From positions 13,484,001-13,548,000 of the forward strand of contig JALJCS010000004.1 of the NCBI GenBank assembly GCA_023055355.1: 64,000 nucleotides of DNA. The letters run 5' to 3'. The stretch's first letter is position 1, and the number at the start of each line of letters is the position of its first letter. The translations under genes and the position numbers were made by a program. This document shows, one piece after another, positions 47,115 through 60,500 of this stretch. The notes below the pieces were generated by a model, which was given only the letters and a program-made list of their open reading frames with translations, was not told the origin of the DNA and searched no databases. Origin of the DNA: Agelaius tricolor (taxonomy: Eukaryota > Chordata > Aves > Passeriformes > Icteridae).

Positions 47115-49808
47115 AAGATCCTGCCATTCTCCATCTTGCACAACACACTGAGTCAGCCATTGCACTGAAGCTCCAGCTAAAATAAACAGAAGAAAGGACA
47201 TCTCTTTGGCTTCCATAACTACACAAAAGAAGCCAAATTCCATCCAAGGCTGTACAGACAATCTACAACAAAGCCAGGAATACGAGCCAGACATTTTCAG
47301 TTCAATTGTAGTTCTTCAGCCACTGGAGTTTTACTGATTTAATTTATGTGAGAACATTCAGAAGAGCAGGGCACTGTCTGCCTCTGCATTCCAGCCACAG
47401 TGGGTGGCCCATGGCAGTGCAGCAGTCTGCCTTGTAATAGCACAGAGAGGGCCTAATCTGTACTACTTGTAGTCTTATGAACAGGAATAAAGGGACATTA
47501 AATTAATTCAAAATTTTGTTGTGCATGTTTTTCTACATCAAAAAAATTTATCCAACCGAGTATGATCAGCAACTTGTGTGGTTTAAATTGGTATATTGCA
47601 AAAATTCAGACAGTATTCCCTTTGAGACAGCAAGGATAAAACCTCCTGCAGACTGGTCTTGTACCCATGAAAAAGAAGCTTCTGTGTGACTGCTCAGTAA
47701 CCTCAAGTATCCTACCTGATCTATTGCTCAGTCTGTCTGATTTTGCCAACACCTAAATCGACACTGATCTATTCTGTTGGCTCTTAAAATTGTATCCTTC
47801 AGACCTGGCTTCTGCAAAGGCTGTGACATCCAGCAAGAAAGCAAAAGGAGAGCAAAGACTACATTACTAGATGAAAATATCTGGTTAGAAAAAAATGCCC
47901 TGAAAAAAGCCAACAAATAATAATATTTCACACTTCCTACTGCCTCATCACTTCTCACATACTGTTAGTATTAAATGTCAATAAATCAAGACATTTTCTT
48001 CCAGATAAATTCCATTCTCTATTATGGAGTTACATGTTCTCACTTTGGTAAGCTTTTTCTTTAAGAGCCTTTATTTACTGCCTTTAATAACTTTTGTATC
48101 ACCAAAAATCTTCTGCTTCCTAATAACAATATTTATTATGAGATCATGCAAATTCAGTAAAAAATTCTTTTGGTTGGTGGAGGAAAATCTGTTATATTTT
48201 AACAATGATGACATTTTGTAAAATGCAGTTCTACTATCTTACTGCCAAGATATTCAACCTGGCCCTTAACCCTGAGAAAATGTTGATGTTGCCAATTGTC
48301 ACTGCAGAACATGTTTTGCAGACAGCTGGATGTTTTAGTATGTAGTGATTTGCCAAGGCTAAAGTCAGAGCAATCATCTATTAATTTTCCTTTTTTTCCA
48401 CTAACAAAAAAAAAAACCCCAAACAAACAGGCCAAAAATAAACCCAAAACAACAAAAACCCTTTACATTTCCTAAATAAAAGATACTTCCCCCCTTCCCT
48501 TATAATGAAATTGTTGTCAAAGTGACTCTTAAAAGACTGACAGGTCCTGAGAGACTAGCAAATGTAATGAACTTTTTGTGTTTTTAAACCCAGCTGCATT
48601 TCTAATGACATCCTAAAATCTAGCATACATGGCCACATTATCCTGGTATGCTGATGTCCTCCTTCTGCACTTGAAAATAGTTCTGCACTCAACTAACTTG
48701 AAAAACACTGGACAGAGGACAAAACGCAGCAAAAATTGAAAAAATTTTAGAAATATCAGAAGATAGACAATATGGATCCTGGCAGTACTTCACCAAAGAG
48801 GAAAATAAAATAAAAACTTGATCCTTATTAGGATCAATCCAGACAGAAGAATATAATCCACCAGCCGCCACAGCGTACCCACTTCTCTCACTTTCGTAAT
48901 GCAGATTCTATGACAGCAAATTAGGCAGAATGGAAAGATCACCTTTTTCATGTGGGCCTGCCAAAATCATCCTGTCACCTGAGGTTTTCCCCCTCTGAAG
49001 TAAGGAGTGAGACTGAGATAATACTCAGTATGATTTAGAATTTTTTAAAAAGCCAATTGATCATCCACATATGGTGAACACCATTAAGCATTTAACACTT
49101 GTCCTTATTTTTCTCTTTAAAAAAAGAAGTCATATTAGATGAGCATGGTCTGACAATCCATCTAAAGAGGATGAGTCAATCTAAATCAACCCTACAATCA
49201 TCCCAACATAAAGTAGCAGGGATCCAGGAAGTCAGAGACACATCAGTGAAGGAGAGAGGCCATTTCATGTAGATATCCTGGACCACAGCTTTATGACTTA
49301 TTCAACAAATGAGATCTCTAGGGAATGGGAAGAAAAACAAAAGTACTTTCTGCAGTGCAAACACATTGTCCATTGCAGTGAATATATACTACACAATGTG
49401 TCCATTTCTTCATGGGTTTCTGGATACATCTTATCCTCCAGGCTTCTAAGACTAATTAATCTCATTAAATGCTATCTGGGACTCCAAAGATGAACATTTT
49501 GCAGCAGAAAGAGAGTGTACGTGAAGCAGAAGGTTTGGAGGTTCCCAAGAACAATACTGTACAAAATGAAAGCAGCAGCAGTTTTTCATATTAACATGAG
49601 GACAACATCCTGATATATTATTTATGGACAAAATGGCCAGGACAACATAACTTTCCCCTAATACTCCCTCCCGAGGTTGTCCTGATCTGTCATATCTCAG
49701 TGGCTGTGAACTTAAGGCAGCCAGTGAAACCCTCAGTGCACAGACATACAAACATAGGAAACAGTGCCAAAGTTAAGCATTAGTAAAAAGCAAATACCTG
49801 AAAAAAGC
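47115..49808. other. Unique sequence, no gene seen
   Basis: No gene or transposon is recognised. An A/C-rich patch at 48405-48462 (poly-A followed by AAACAAAC and AAACCC words) resembles the A-rich tract at 49.8 kb. Open frames are short (up to 99 codons) and unremarkable. Confidence 0.5.
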
Positions 49809-49889
49809 TTTTAAACAAAAGCAAAAACAAAACAAAACAAACAAACAAAATTAAAACCAAAACAAAAACAAAACAACAAACAAACAAAT
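49809..49889 (+). repeat. AAAC-rich simple repeat
   Basis: About 80 bp consist almost only of A and C, as irregular AAAC and AAAAC units. It lies immediately before the minus-strand CR1 remnant at 49.9 kb. It could be the expanded A-rich tail of some retroposed sequence, but no body is recognisable upstream. Confidence 0.9.
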
Positions 49890-49904
49890 CAGAGCCACTC
49901 TGTG

Positions 49905-50149
49905 GCTGCTGCTGGGAAGTCCCTCTGCAGACCCTCTAACCCAAACCTCCCTTTCCAAGCAGAGCTCATGAGAGCAGGTTTCTCAGGACTGCATACAGTT
50001 GTACTCCCTCTAGTTTGCGGATTGCTGATGATGCCCTCTGTCCCTCAGCCAAGGCATTCACAGAGATTCAGAAAAGCATTAACCCCAGTATCCATCCTGG
50101 GATGTCACTAATGGTTAAGGGCTTTTGACTGGACTTTGTGCCACCGACC
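49905..50149 (-). mobile_element. Older CR1 ORF2 fragment
   Basis: The plus strand reads 'GTTGTACTCCCTCTAGTTTG' and 'GATTGCTGATGATGCCCTC', then 'AACCCCAGTATCCATCCTGG' with 'GATGTCAC' and 'GACTGGACTTTGTGCCACC'. These correspond in order to an internal ORF2 region of CR1 on the minus strand. The fragment stops at about 50150, exactly where the 3' tail of another CR1 starts. It is therefore separate and probably older. Confidence 0.7.
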
Positions 50150-50805
50150 ACAAAATGGTTCAGGTTGGAAGGCACACTTAAAGGTCTTCTAGGTTAAGCC
50201 CCCTGCAATGGGGAAGGACACCTTCCAATAAATCATGTTGCCCAGAGCCCTGTCCAATGTGATACTGAATGTTTCCAGGGATGGGGCATCTACAACCTCT
50301 CTGGGCAACCTGTGCCACTGTTCTATCCACCCCAGCACAAAAATTTTTTTCTTTATTCCTAGTCTGAATTTATCCTTGTTGAGTTTAGAGCCATTAATCC
50401 ATGTCCTATCAGCATAGCCCCAACTAAAAACTCTGCTCTCCTCATTCTTATAAGCCCATTTAAATACTGAACACCATAATAAGATTATGCTGGGGCCTTC
50501 ACTTTTCCTGGACAGCCTTAACTCTCCCAGCCTTTCCTATAGGAGGTCCTCCATCCCTCTGATCATCAGCTATCCCTCCTCTGGACTCACTCCAGCAGTT
50601 CCATGTCCTCCCTGTGCTGGGACCCCAGAGCTGGATGCAGGGCTCCAGGTGGGCTCTCACCAGAGCAGAGCAGAGGGGCAGAATCTCTTCCTTCCCCTGC
50701 TGCCCACGCTGCTTTGGATGCAGCCCAGGAGACGTTTGGCTCTCTGGGCTGGGTCATGTCCAGCTTTCTATCCAGCAGTACTTACAAGTCCTTTTCCCTT
50801 ACAAT
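50150..50805 (-). mobile_element. CR1 LINE fragment
   Basis: The minus strand carries the 3' UTR and ORF2 C-terminus of CR1. The plus strand starts at the reversed tail ('ACAAAATGGTTCAGGTTGG'). It then passes through 'GATGGGGCATCTACAACC' near 50281, 'CTCTGGACTCACTCCAGC' near 50579, 'CCCAGAGCTGGATGCAGG' near 50624 and 'GGGTCATGTCCAGC' near 50750. Spacing is close to the family, and divergence is moderate. The octamer tail is almost absent. All frames are interrupted. Confidence 0.9.
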
Positions 50806-52139
50806 ACTTGAACCTGAGAAGCAGTTGCAGCAAAGGGGAAAGGAAAGAGGGTTTAGAGGGTTTTTGTTTGCTTGGTTTGGTTGTTTCTTTTGCAGTTTTT
50901 TTTTTTTTTTTGTCTTGTTTTGTGGTTTTTGTTTTGATTTTCTTCCTTTAGACAGATACAAGCCAGTGGTTTGTTTATTGCTTGTGCAAGTACCTGGCAC
51001 AGTTGTGCTGTTGTAGTGACTGCAAACAGCTTCACCTACTCCACTGGCTACAAATTTTCCCTCCAAAATTTCAACACATTCCCTGTGTTGTTCTATCTAC
51101 CCTGGCTGATGGTGCTCCCTTGCACAGTGCATTTACATGTCTTCTTTCTCCACGTTTCTGAGGAAGAGATGAAAATCTGCCGCCTTCCTGATTAAAGTCC
51201 AGGTGACCCTAAAACCATGGAGATCATTCTTTCCTCATGGGCCACCTTAGCCCAAGCAACATTGTTTTATCTTGGCTGGCAGTGACTACCTGTGGAGGTG
51301 GCAGGCTGATGGGACAAGCCTCTGGACCCCCACATGCAGGTCTGCTAAGGTGATGTGGCAGGTTTCAGTGGCTCAGAAGCCCTTCAAAATGCAAGAAAAT
51401 GCCCAAGAGGTAGGTGCTGCTCAGTGAGTGGTGGAATGGGAGCTGGATTTGGCTTTCACAAACCACCCTCATGACTTTTGGGAGCTGGCTCTGAAGCCCT
51501 TTGGCTACAGATTTAAGGATACACAACAGGCAACAAATCCAGACAGAAAGCAGATTTAGTGACACTGTCTCGCTCAGGGAGGTGGTTTCTTCTAACTTTT
51601 AGTTATCATGGAGAAAGAGCAGTTTAAAGGAACTGAGCACCTGCACACAAGAAGGTTCCTCATCAAAAAGCCCAGCACTGTGCAAAGGCTAAGAAAGTGC
51701 AGGATGAGTTTTTGAGTATTTCAGGCTATTTCAATGGAAATGTTATTCCTTCTGTACCTAAATGAAGTTTTATTACCTCCTGGCATTGCTGTGCTGACCT
51801 GGCTTTAGTTGTCCAAATCTCCTTGCCACTCCACAGGCATGCAAACTGTCATGAACCAATTATCTTGGCTCATGAGAGCTTTCAGGTGATCTGACTCAAA
51901 GTCCCACCACACCCATGCATCCAGAAAGAACATGCAGTCATGAGGAGACCTTGGCCAAAGTGTCCTCTGAGGCTATGTCTTTCCCTGTGGTGGGACAGGC
52001 CCTTCAGCTCAGCTGAAACTCCTTCTCTGGGTTTAAAACAGCTTCTCTTTTGGATGGCTGTGCTTTTACCGCAGTCAAACAGCACACAGCGGACACAACA
52101 GCCTAAAGTTTAGTTAAGGTATTTTACACCTAGACTGAC
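50806..52139. other. Unique sequence with a T-rich patch
   Basis: A T/G-rich patch (50858-50950) with a run of 16 or more T around 50896-50911 follows the CR1. The remaining 1.2 kb shows no gene or repeat I recognise. Confidence 0.5.
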
Positions 52140-52176
52140 AGTGACTAATCAAAGAGATAAGAAGTGACTAATCAAA
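52140..52176. repeat. 14-bp direct repeat at CR1 boundary
   Basis: AGTGACTAATCAAA occurs at 52140-52153 and 52163-52176, separated by 9 bp. The second copy abuts the 5' end of the CR1 fragment. It is a local duplication that may have occurred during or before insertion. Confidence 0.85.
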
Positions 52177-52372
52177 CTTCTTCATGGAAAGGGTTGTCAA
52201 GAACAGACTGCCCAGGGAAGTGGTTGAGTCACCATCCCTGGAGTATTTAAAAGATGTCTAGATGCTTAAGGACATGGTGTAGTGGTGGACTAGGCAGTGT
52301 TAGATTGACAGTTGGACTTCATGATCTTAAAGGTCTTTTCCAAACTAAATAACTCTATGATTATGTGACCTT
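52177..52372 (+). mobile_element. CR1 LINE 3' UTR fragment
   Basis: This plus-strand piece of about 195 bp covers almost the whole CR1 3' UTR. It has 'CTTCATGGAAAGGGTTGTC', 'CTGCCCAGGGAAGTGGTTG', 'GTATTTAAAAGATGTCTAG', 'GACTTCATGATCTTAAAGG' and a decayed octamer tail (TCTATGATTATGTG). It resembles the CR1-Y type most closely, from memory. Extreme 5' truncation leaves no coding part. Confidence 0.9.
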
Positions 52373-55300
52373 GCAATAGTCTGTCAGCTTTTGAGATTGA
52401 CTGCTGGAAAAACAAGCAATAGAGCAATGAAGAGATTGTTCTTCATCAGAAAGCATCTCTTGCTCCCAAACAAACTGTGATGATGAAGTAAAGGCAAAAT
52501 GTGCTTCAAAATAGAAAGATAAAAGTGTTCAGTCAGTATTTTACTGGAAAAGCATATAAAAACTTATAGAAAGAAAAAGGAAGTGTAAGAGTCTTTCAGG
52601 TGCCAATTTTTGTAACACACCAGTAACTCCTAATGCAAGCTGAGAAAATTTTTTTTTAGGGTAAACTTCTTGTAAGATAGTCCACCCCAATGAATCCTGT
52701 ACTTAAAAGATAATGGTTATTTAAGTCACAGAAATAGCTCTTAAAAAGAAGAAAATTTCATTATCATCTACTTCCAAAAAAATGCAGCTGAAAAAGAAGG
52801 GGAAAAAAGGAAGAACTTCTGCAACCTTTGAAGTCTGCATTCATAACATGAGGCAGTTCCTTGAAATCCAAGTTTATAACTTGAGGATCAGAAACACACA
52901 CACAAAAAAAAATCAATGATAAATCCTGTTTAGCCATGAAAAGATAATTTCAAAATCTTCAACCAAATGTCAATTTGTGGATAAAATAGCAAAATATGAG
53001 CTAGTGTGTCCAAAAGAAGTGCCTAAGAATTAGCATGTACAAAAAATTGCTAGTCTTGGTAAGATGGCTAAGTAACTAATGAAGGGTATTTTGAATTAAC
53101 CCAAAACTTCTAGTATATAACAGAATAATATTAAATGTAGGGCACAAATCCAGTCATTTCAGAAATGCAGATGTATGCTGAAATGACAAGACACATTTCA
53201 TGGAGAAAACCATTAAGATTCTGAGTTGTGAAGATTCATGCTGATGCACTGAATGTTAAATAATCTAGTTAAAAGAACTCTTGCTCAACTTGCACAGTTT
53301 GGAGACCCAATTCCTACTAGAATTTTCTGAGGAAAATAGAAGACAAACAGAAAAATATTTGAAGGAGTCATGGGGTATTGTATTAACCCAAATCTCTAAG
53401 GGCTACTTCTTAGATCTGCAATCAGCAGAGCTACAGGTGTTTCCAAAAGCACATGATTATCCTGCAGATGGTTTCTAGTAGCTTAACTTTTCTGAAAGTA
53501 ACTTTCTAAAGCTAATGAGGGGATATTTTATGGACATAGTTCAGAAAGGTTTTTTGAAGTGAAATTTCACACTGTGTACCAATCAGTACATACAGCAAAT
53601 TTTTTTCTTGTTCATTACTTTTGTTCAGGTTCAAAATTCCAGTGGCTTTTTGGAAGTAAAGTTTAAAACTAACCCTTTTGCCTCCTCCTCCTTCTACTAC
53701 TGTGCATAAAGTAGCTGGGCATTTCATAAAAAGCTGTTACATTCAGACTCTCTCCATTGCTTCAGCTCTCAAATGACACTTGTCAGTCAGATTACTTCAC
53801 CCTCAAAGAATAGAAAAATCATTGTCTTTTTCCATCACTAGTTGTAAAAAAATATTTTTCAGATCTTTTTAACATGCACGAGGTGAATTGTAGTTCTATG
53901 CATATAATATGCAGATGCTAACCAGGAACATCCAAAACTTCTGCTCCTGTAGGCCAAATCCCCCTGAATGAATGGGAACCTTTCCACCAAACACAGTGGA
54001 AGTGGGATGAGCTCATAGACCATTGAACTATAAACATGGGATGTGCTAAGTGTATTACAGGAATTAACTCTGAAAAAATCACTCAAAAATTTCTTATCCC
54101 TTCTGTTCTGAGCTATATTTTATATCAAACCCATTTTTGATAAGTATAAACTGTAAAGGTCCATTCGTAAATTGCATTTATAGCAGCAACATTTGGTGTG
54201 GAAAAACAGTTCTTTTATGACAATATCAATCTGCATAAGAACTTTCAAATCTGGTAAAAGATGTAGAACTTCAAGAAAATATGTCTTCAGTGGAGTGTTC
54301 TATGTTATTTTTCTGTCAGAAACATATTAAACCAAAAACCCACTAAAGGAAAATAAGAGACAACCTATTAGAATGCAGTTCCAGAGCCATTTGATTCAGC
54401 CTCTATATGGTATCCAAGAGTAAAAATTACTTACATTTTGCTTACGTTCACTCCCTCCTCTACATGGTATAAGACATTTCATTCCATCCCAGAGAAAAAA
54501 AAACTCTTCTTGACTGCAGCAGCTATACTTTATAATAGTTTCTCATCCTCAACAGTATAATTTTTTCTCATAGAAAACAGAAACAAAAAAACAGAGAAAA
54601 ATCCATCAATTCATCTACAGGCATAAAAATGTAAACCTGTCCTCAAGACAAATAAAAGTGGGACAATACATCAGGCCTTAATAATTTATTTATTTATGAA
54701 TAATTCCAATTATTTATTTTAGTCTATTTTAGTCTAGATAAAAACAAGAGCTAGAATATTTGTCTTCTCTAGGAGAACACAAAATAATATTGTAGAGGGA
54801 TGACAGAAGAACAATGCATAAATCACTCATGTAAAACATCATGTACAAATATTCATTGCTATTAAGGTGACATTGAAATACCTGCCCTGTCTCAGTCTAA
54901 ATAATCTATCAAAAACAGCACCAAACAATTATACAGACGACTGATTGGGACTCTGTCATGAAAGACCAAATTTTTTTCCATACCATGCAGGTAATTATTT
55001 ATGACAAGATCAAAACAAATAGGCAAGGTGAATCTTAAAATCTTTTTTACTTCCTTTTGTCAAGATTTAAATGGCATCACAAGGAGGAAAGGAGAGGAGA
55101 ATGAGCTCTTATTCATGCATAGTGACTCATGGCACTTCTGGACTGATCAGCTAAGGACGTTAAGCAACCCAGAAAAGTATTTCAAATCTTCCATTTAACA
55201 AACTCAGCATGCCTCATTTTTCAAGGCATTATGCTATCACAGGAAAAATGCAACACTGCCCATTAAGATCATACCTTGAGCATCTTCATTGTCCAATCAT

Positions 55301-56569
55301 TTCCAAAAATATGTGTAGTCTTCTCAAATTGAATAATTTAGCTTGGTTATGTTTCACAACTTTGTGTATTTTATTAAGTCCCTTAAAATTTCCCTCTTTG
55401 ACAGTCTAGGCAACACTAATGACCTCCTCCTGAGGTTCATTTCAGGTGTCATAGAGCCCATTTCAGACAGACAGCCTGTGTAACACAGTCTTTTGGTAAG
55501 TAAGGTGTGTAAAATAGGTTTTTAAAATTTGAAAACTTTGATTACAGCATTCAGCATTAACGGTATTGATTAAGACACCTAGCTGGCATCTGAACTTCAT
55601 TTGTTTTCTGAAGGTACTTACATGTTTTACAAATTTCTCTGTAAGGTTTGCACAAATACTTACTAGAACAGCGGAATCCTATGTATTCTTTCTTTTCTCA
55701 GAAAAAGGAATTTTATATCATCTTCTCCACAGTGACACTAGCAGCAATATGATCTTTAATCCTTTCTGTGAGCACTGAGAAGGTAGGATTATAAAATACC
55801 CCTACACTGCCATATTTTGCAGTCCATACTGGAGTAAGATAAAACAAGGACAACAAAGGCAGAGAAAGGTTAGTTAGAACCCTCTGTAAGACATCAAAGG
55901 GAGAGGTGTGCTGGTAAAACTTGACTGCTGCCCTCAATATTCCTGAAAATATTCCTGTTCTCCTCTTCAGTATTTTTCATAGGCCATTCTTCCAAGTAAT
56001 AGACTTGACTAGCTCACATGAATTCCAAACACAGATCTGTTTATAGATCTCTTTTTTCCAGTGAACCCTTTCATGTGGACTTCATCTTCCTGTCTACATG
56101 TGTTTGATCAGCTTCAAGGAACATATTTAATTATTTCTTGAACTTCTCCTCTAAACTGCTCACTTTTTGTTAATACCATAAGATTTCTTAATATGATGCT
56201 TATCCCTCTGCTTATCCCTCCAGCAAAAGCTCCACTTTGCACTGGGCAATGCAGTTATGGAGACCCCACTCAGTGAGTTACTATTTGCCTAACCAACCAA
56301 ATTATTTAGTTTTAATTAACCTGTTTTCTGTCCCAGGTGATTCTCATGCTCTTCCGGGAGGTCTTGTGAGCCATTATGACTGCTGCTCCCCAAAGCACCC
56401 ATGTTGTCCTCTGAGGTATCATTTCATATGCTTCTGTTAACCCACTATGACCTCAAACTGTGATTTCTTCAACTACAGCTTTTTCAACAAACCTTCCACC
56501 TTCCTCGTGACACTAAACTTTCAGAGGAGCTTTACTCAAAGTTTATCCTCCTCATCATTTTCCATGATG
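52373..56569. other. Unique AT-rich sequence, no gene seen
   Basis: About 4.2 kb is strongly AT-leaning with no recognised gene, RNA or transposon. Minor features are a TTTATTTATTT patch near 54680-54700 and a tandem TTTTAGTCTA pair near 54717-54736. Open frames do not exceed 75 codons. Confidence 0.5.
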
Positions 56570-57575
56570 AGGACACCAGTGTTGTGTGTAGGGCAGGTGA
56601 TGTTGTGTGCTTTGACTGTGCATTTGACACAGTCTCACAGAGCCCTGACCAGCAAACGGGTGGGACACAGACTGGGTAAGTGGACCATGCAGTGGGTAGG
56701 AACTGCTGGTGACTGGTAGCCAACAGCACCCCTTGGGGACCAAAACTGACACAAAGGCTATTTCATGTCTTTATCCATGACCAAGATGCTAAGATGGTGC
56801 CTTCTGTCATCAGATTTGTGAATGATACCAAACTGGTTGAGTGGAACAATTCACTGGAGGGAAAAGTTACTCCTCAGAGGAACCTGGAGAAATGACCTAC
56901 AGGAACCTTGCGAAGTCCAGCAGGAGAAAATTCAGCCTTGCTTTTTGATGGAATACAGGCCAGGGCTGACTGTCAGAGAAGCAATTGATCTTAGTGTCCT
57001 TGTGAGCCAAAAGTCAAACATGACCCAGCAGTGTGACCCTGCAGCAAAGAGGGCCAGCTGCATTCAGAGCTGTTTTGGTACTTTTGTAACTGTCAGGGCC
57101 AGCAGAGCTCTTTGGCACCTTGCAATGCTGCATTTAATGTTGTGTCTATTTCTGGTCACCAGAAAAAGGATATTGTCAGACTGGAATGAATCCACTGGAG
57201 GCCACAAAGATGGCTAGGATTTGGAGTACATGAAGCACAAGAAAAGGCTCTAAAAACAGGAACAGTTCCTCTTGGAATGGAGAAGGGAAAGGAGACACAT
57301 TTCTTTTCACTACAACTGCCTGATCAGAGGTTATATAGGGGGTTAAACCAGACCCTTCTCAGCCATGTACAGCAAAAGGACAAGAAGCAATGGACAGAAG
57401 TAAGAAGACAGGAAATTCTGATTAGGTAGCAGGAAATATTTTTTGCTATGAAAGTAGTTAAATAGTGACACAAATTGCCCAGGGATATTGTCAGATTTTC
57501 ATCCTTAGAGGAGGTCAAGATTTAATTGGCCATGGCCCTGAGCAATCTGATCCAATTAAACCTGCTGGATTTGGG
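56570..57575 (+). mobile_element. CR1 LINE, degenerate, RT region to 3' UTR
   Basis: The plus strand follows CR1 from the reverse-transcriptase region onward. 'GCATTTGACACAGTCTCAC' (56621) corresponds to the AFDTVSH motif. 'CATCAGATTTGTGAATGATACC' (56808-56829) covers the FADDT catalytic region, which reads FVNDT here, so the first aspartate of the box is replaced. Further blocks are 'ATGACCCAGCAGTGTGACC' (57020), 'TCTATTTCTGGTCACC' (57146) and the 3' UTR word 'AATTGCCCAGGGATATTG' (57473). It is heavily worn, with frameshifts, and the tail is not clear. The ends are approximate. Confidence 0.8.
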
Positions 57576-60500
57576 CAGTTTTTGGGCAGAACTGTCCATC
57601 TCTCCAAATACATCTTAAATTCAGTTTACAGCTTGTACAATAGTCCCTCTAACAGAGGATACAAAACAAAGCCAAACAAATCCCTCATGCCAGTAAGGGA
57701 GGATTATTACAATGTATTATAAGTGCTCATATTATAAGTGCTCTTTCAGACTGTTAGGGGAACTCACAGTACACGAAAGCACCAAAAACACCTTTCTTGA
57801 TAAAAATTTAAGGAGGTATTACAATCCACGTGCAGTTTTCAAGGCACACCAAATGGCAAAATAAAGAATGTCCTAGAGATCACGGCTCTTGTGTACAAAG
57901 TAGATACATACAAACCCTAGAGCAGCATACCACTCCAGCCACCAGATTGGGATCATCTGTCTGCACCTGCTGTTATGCATTAATGGAAAACTTCTTCCAG
58001 GTGAAGGAATAGGCTTCGTTGAAAAAAAAATTGTTGAAAAAGAATTCAGAAGTTGTGAATTTAAGCAGTCACAAAACCTTTCCTAAAAATCACAGTATCT
58101 GTAAATAATATCTTCATCCAAGAATCATCTGAATGTAGGCCTTGTTCACTAAAATGACATAACAAATACAAGTTTTTCTTCATCCTGAATTTTCATTTAA
58201 GATTTATATAATTCTATCTGCTTGTGTGACCTTCTTAATAAACAGGGAGGTCCTCCTCTTCCACTCATAAATTATCTATCAGATGTTTTAAGTATTCAGT
58301 AACTCTAATATGTGAATGATAAAATAATGATGCTTTAAATAATGATAACCAAGGATGAATAATAAAACCTTTTTCTGAATACTTTGGAGAGCAATCCCTG
58401 CCCCAAATACAAAATTTTTCATTATGTGATTTTCAATAGGCAAACTTATGAATAAAACAACCTTTTATTTAGGTGTCAGAGAATACAGAGGTAGAAGCAG
58501 TGATGAAGGTGAAAGAGACTGAATTAATCCATCAAATCCACTTTTGCCAGATTTGCTCTACTCTATTGTGGAACTGTAGAAGATCAATAAAGAATAAACT
58601 TTAAAAAAATACAGAATAATTACACCAGATACAGTTGCTATTAGTAAAAAAGCTCTGATCTATATCAATAGAAATTACACTGTTAAAGTCACTGTTAAGT
58701 TCTTTTATTTGGGGTCTAGTTCAACCTACAGTTACAGCTGTCACTTCAGCAAAGTTACAGTGATGTGTCCTGAGATGGGCTCAATCTTTCAGCTGTCTTT
58801 TATTTCCACTTTATGACTCAAGGATAAATGATAATGATTTGTTTCATGTTATGACTTCCATTCATGTAAGAAATAATTTGAAGCTTATTGGTTTTTGTCT
58901 TTGTGATTTTATTCCAGAAATTTAGGGGTGAGGTGCAAATACACCTATTTCAGGATATATAATGAAATTTCAAAAATCTCTTTGAAATACCTGATAGCTT
59001 TCTTCTTCCTCTTTGGAAAGCTCACATTCAAAATTTCCCCACATATTGTTCTTAAAACATGTTCATGCTTCAAGAGAATGCATCAAACAGGAAAGTTAAA
59101 AGAAAATTTGCAATGTATTTGTTATTTTCCCTCTTCTTAGAAACTCTTGATAGACTTCGTATTTTTGCCCTTGTTTCTTATGTTCTCAAATAGAATAATT
59201 TATTAACAGATTTGTCATCACTGTAAAACAAGCATACGCAGCCTGAAAAAAAGAAGTTATAACTTCTGTTGAGAAAAATTACCTGCTGAAAACCTTTCTG
59301 ATTTTCGTATTTATGGGAAACAATGTCCAAATAATTTCCTAAGTTTTTTTCAGAACCTTTATAAGGAAGATGAATCTGGGAGAAAATAATGCTGTTAGGA
59401 CTAATTCAGTAGTGGTATAGCAGAACTGTCAATATGAGCATGATGACACTATGTGTGAAAATTATTCTTGTAACACAGGGAAGAATTTATTAATGGATAG
59501 AAAATGAAAATTTGCCATAGGCTCAAGCAGCATTCTTGCAGTATTGTGTGAGGAGTCAGTAGGAAAAGTGTTTAGCTTTCTCTGGAAACAATTTTAGACC
59601 TTTTCCAGTGCAATAGCATTAATCTGATCTCTGATGATATAGTGACCCTCTGAGCAAAAATCTTTGAGTGCCACTTGGCAGATAGTCCTTGTTGCTCATC
59701 CATGGAAAATCCTTGCTGAATCCTGTTTCACAGACACAGACTCCTTTTTCTGTTCTCCTTGGAAGGTTTGGGGTTGGGGTATTTTTGTTTTGTCTCTGAA
59801 GGTTTGGGGTTGGGGTATTTTCGTTTTGTCTTTTCTCTGTTAAGATTTTTAACTCAGTTTTTCAGCAGTGACATTTCAGCAGATAATTTTTTTCATCATG
59901 ACATTTCACTGTTACCTGTGCCACATGCTTCACACTATTCAGCACATCCACAAACATTGTGGGTCCTTCCAGGGTGCAAGGACACAGTCCTCCACACCAG
60001 GTGTGTTCTGGGATGGGAAACTGAATTGCCCCACTGCCAAGAAACAGCAGAAGAAGCAGTGCTCCTTGCAGGCATGGTGGGAATAACAGACAGGAACACG
60101 CATGTTAGCAAGTAAATATTGGAAGAGATGCTGATAAGTGCTTGAAGATGAACACTACTCTGGTCTTGCTCCCAGCCTGTCTGTGCCAAGGACGAACTCA
60201 AAGTGTGACACCAGATTGATTAGAAAGAAAGAAAGTATTCTATGCAAACCAGGCCAATCCATGGAATGAAATCCAGATTCTATCTAACTTGAGGAATACC
60301 TCACATTCTGGAAGACCCTGCACTGGGAGCTGGGAACTATGCTAGGAAAGTTCACAGTATATTTGCCTTTCTCCTAGGTACTCACCAGTGGCCAGCTGAT
60401 GGATTGGAAGCACTTTCAGAACTTTTCAGTGTTGTGCTCCTCCAAATCAGTTTTAGATTTCTCATTTCCATCCTAAGATGAGCAGTGTGGGACAGAGAAC

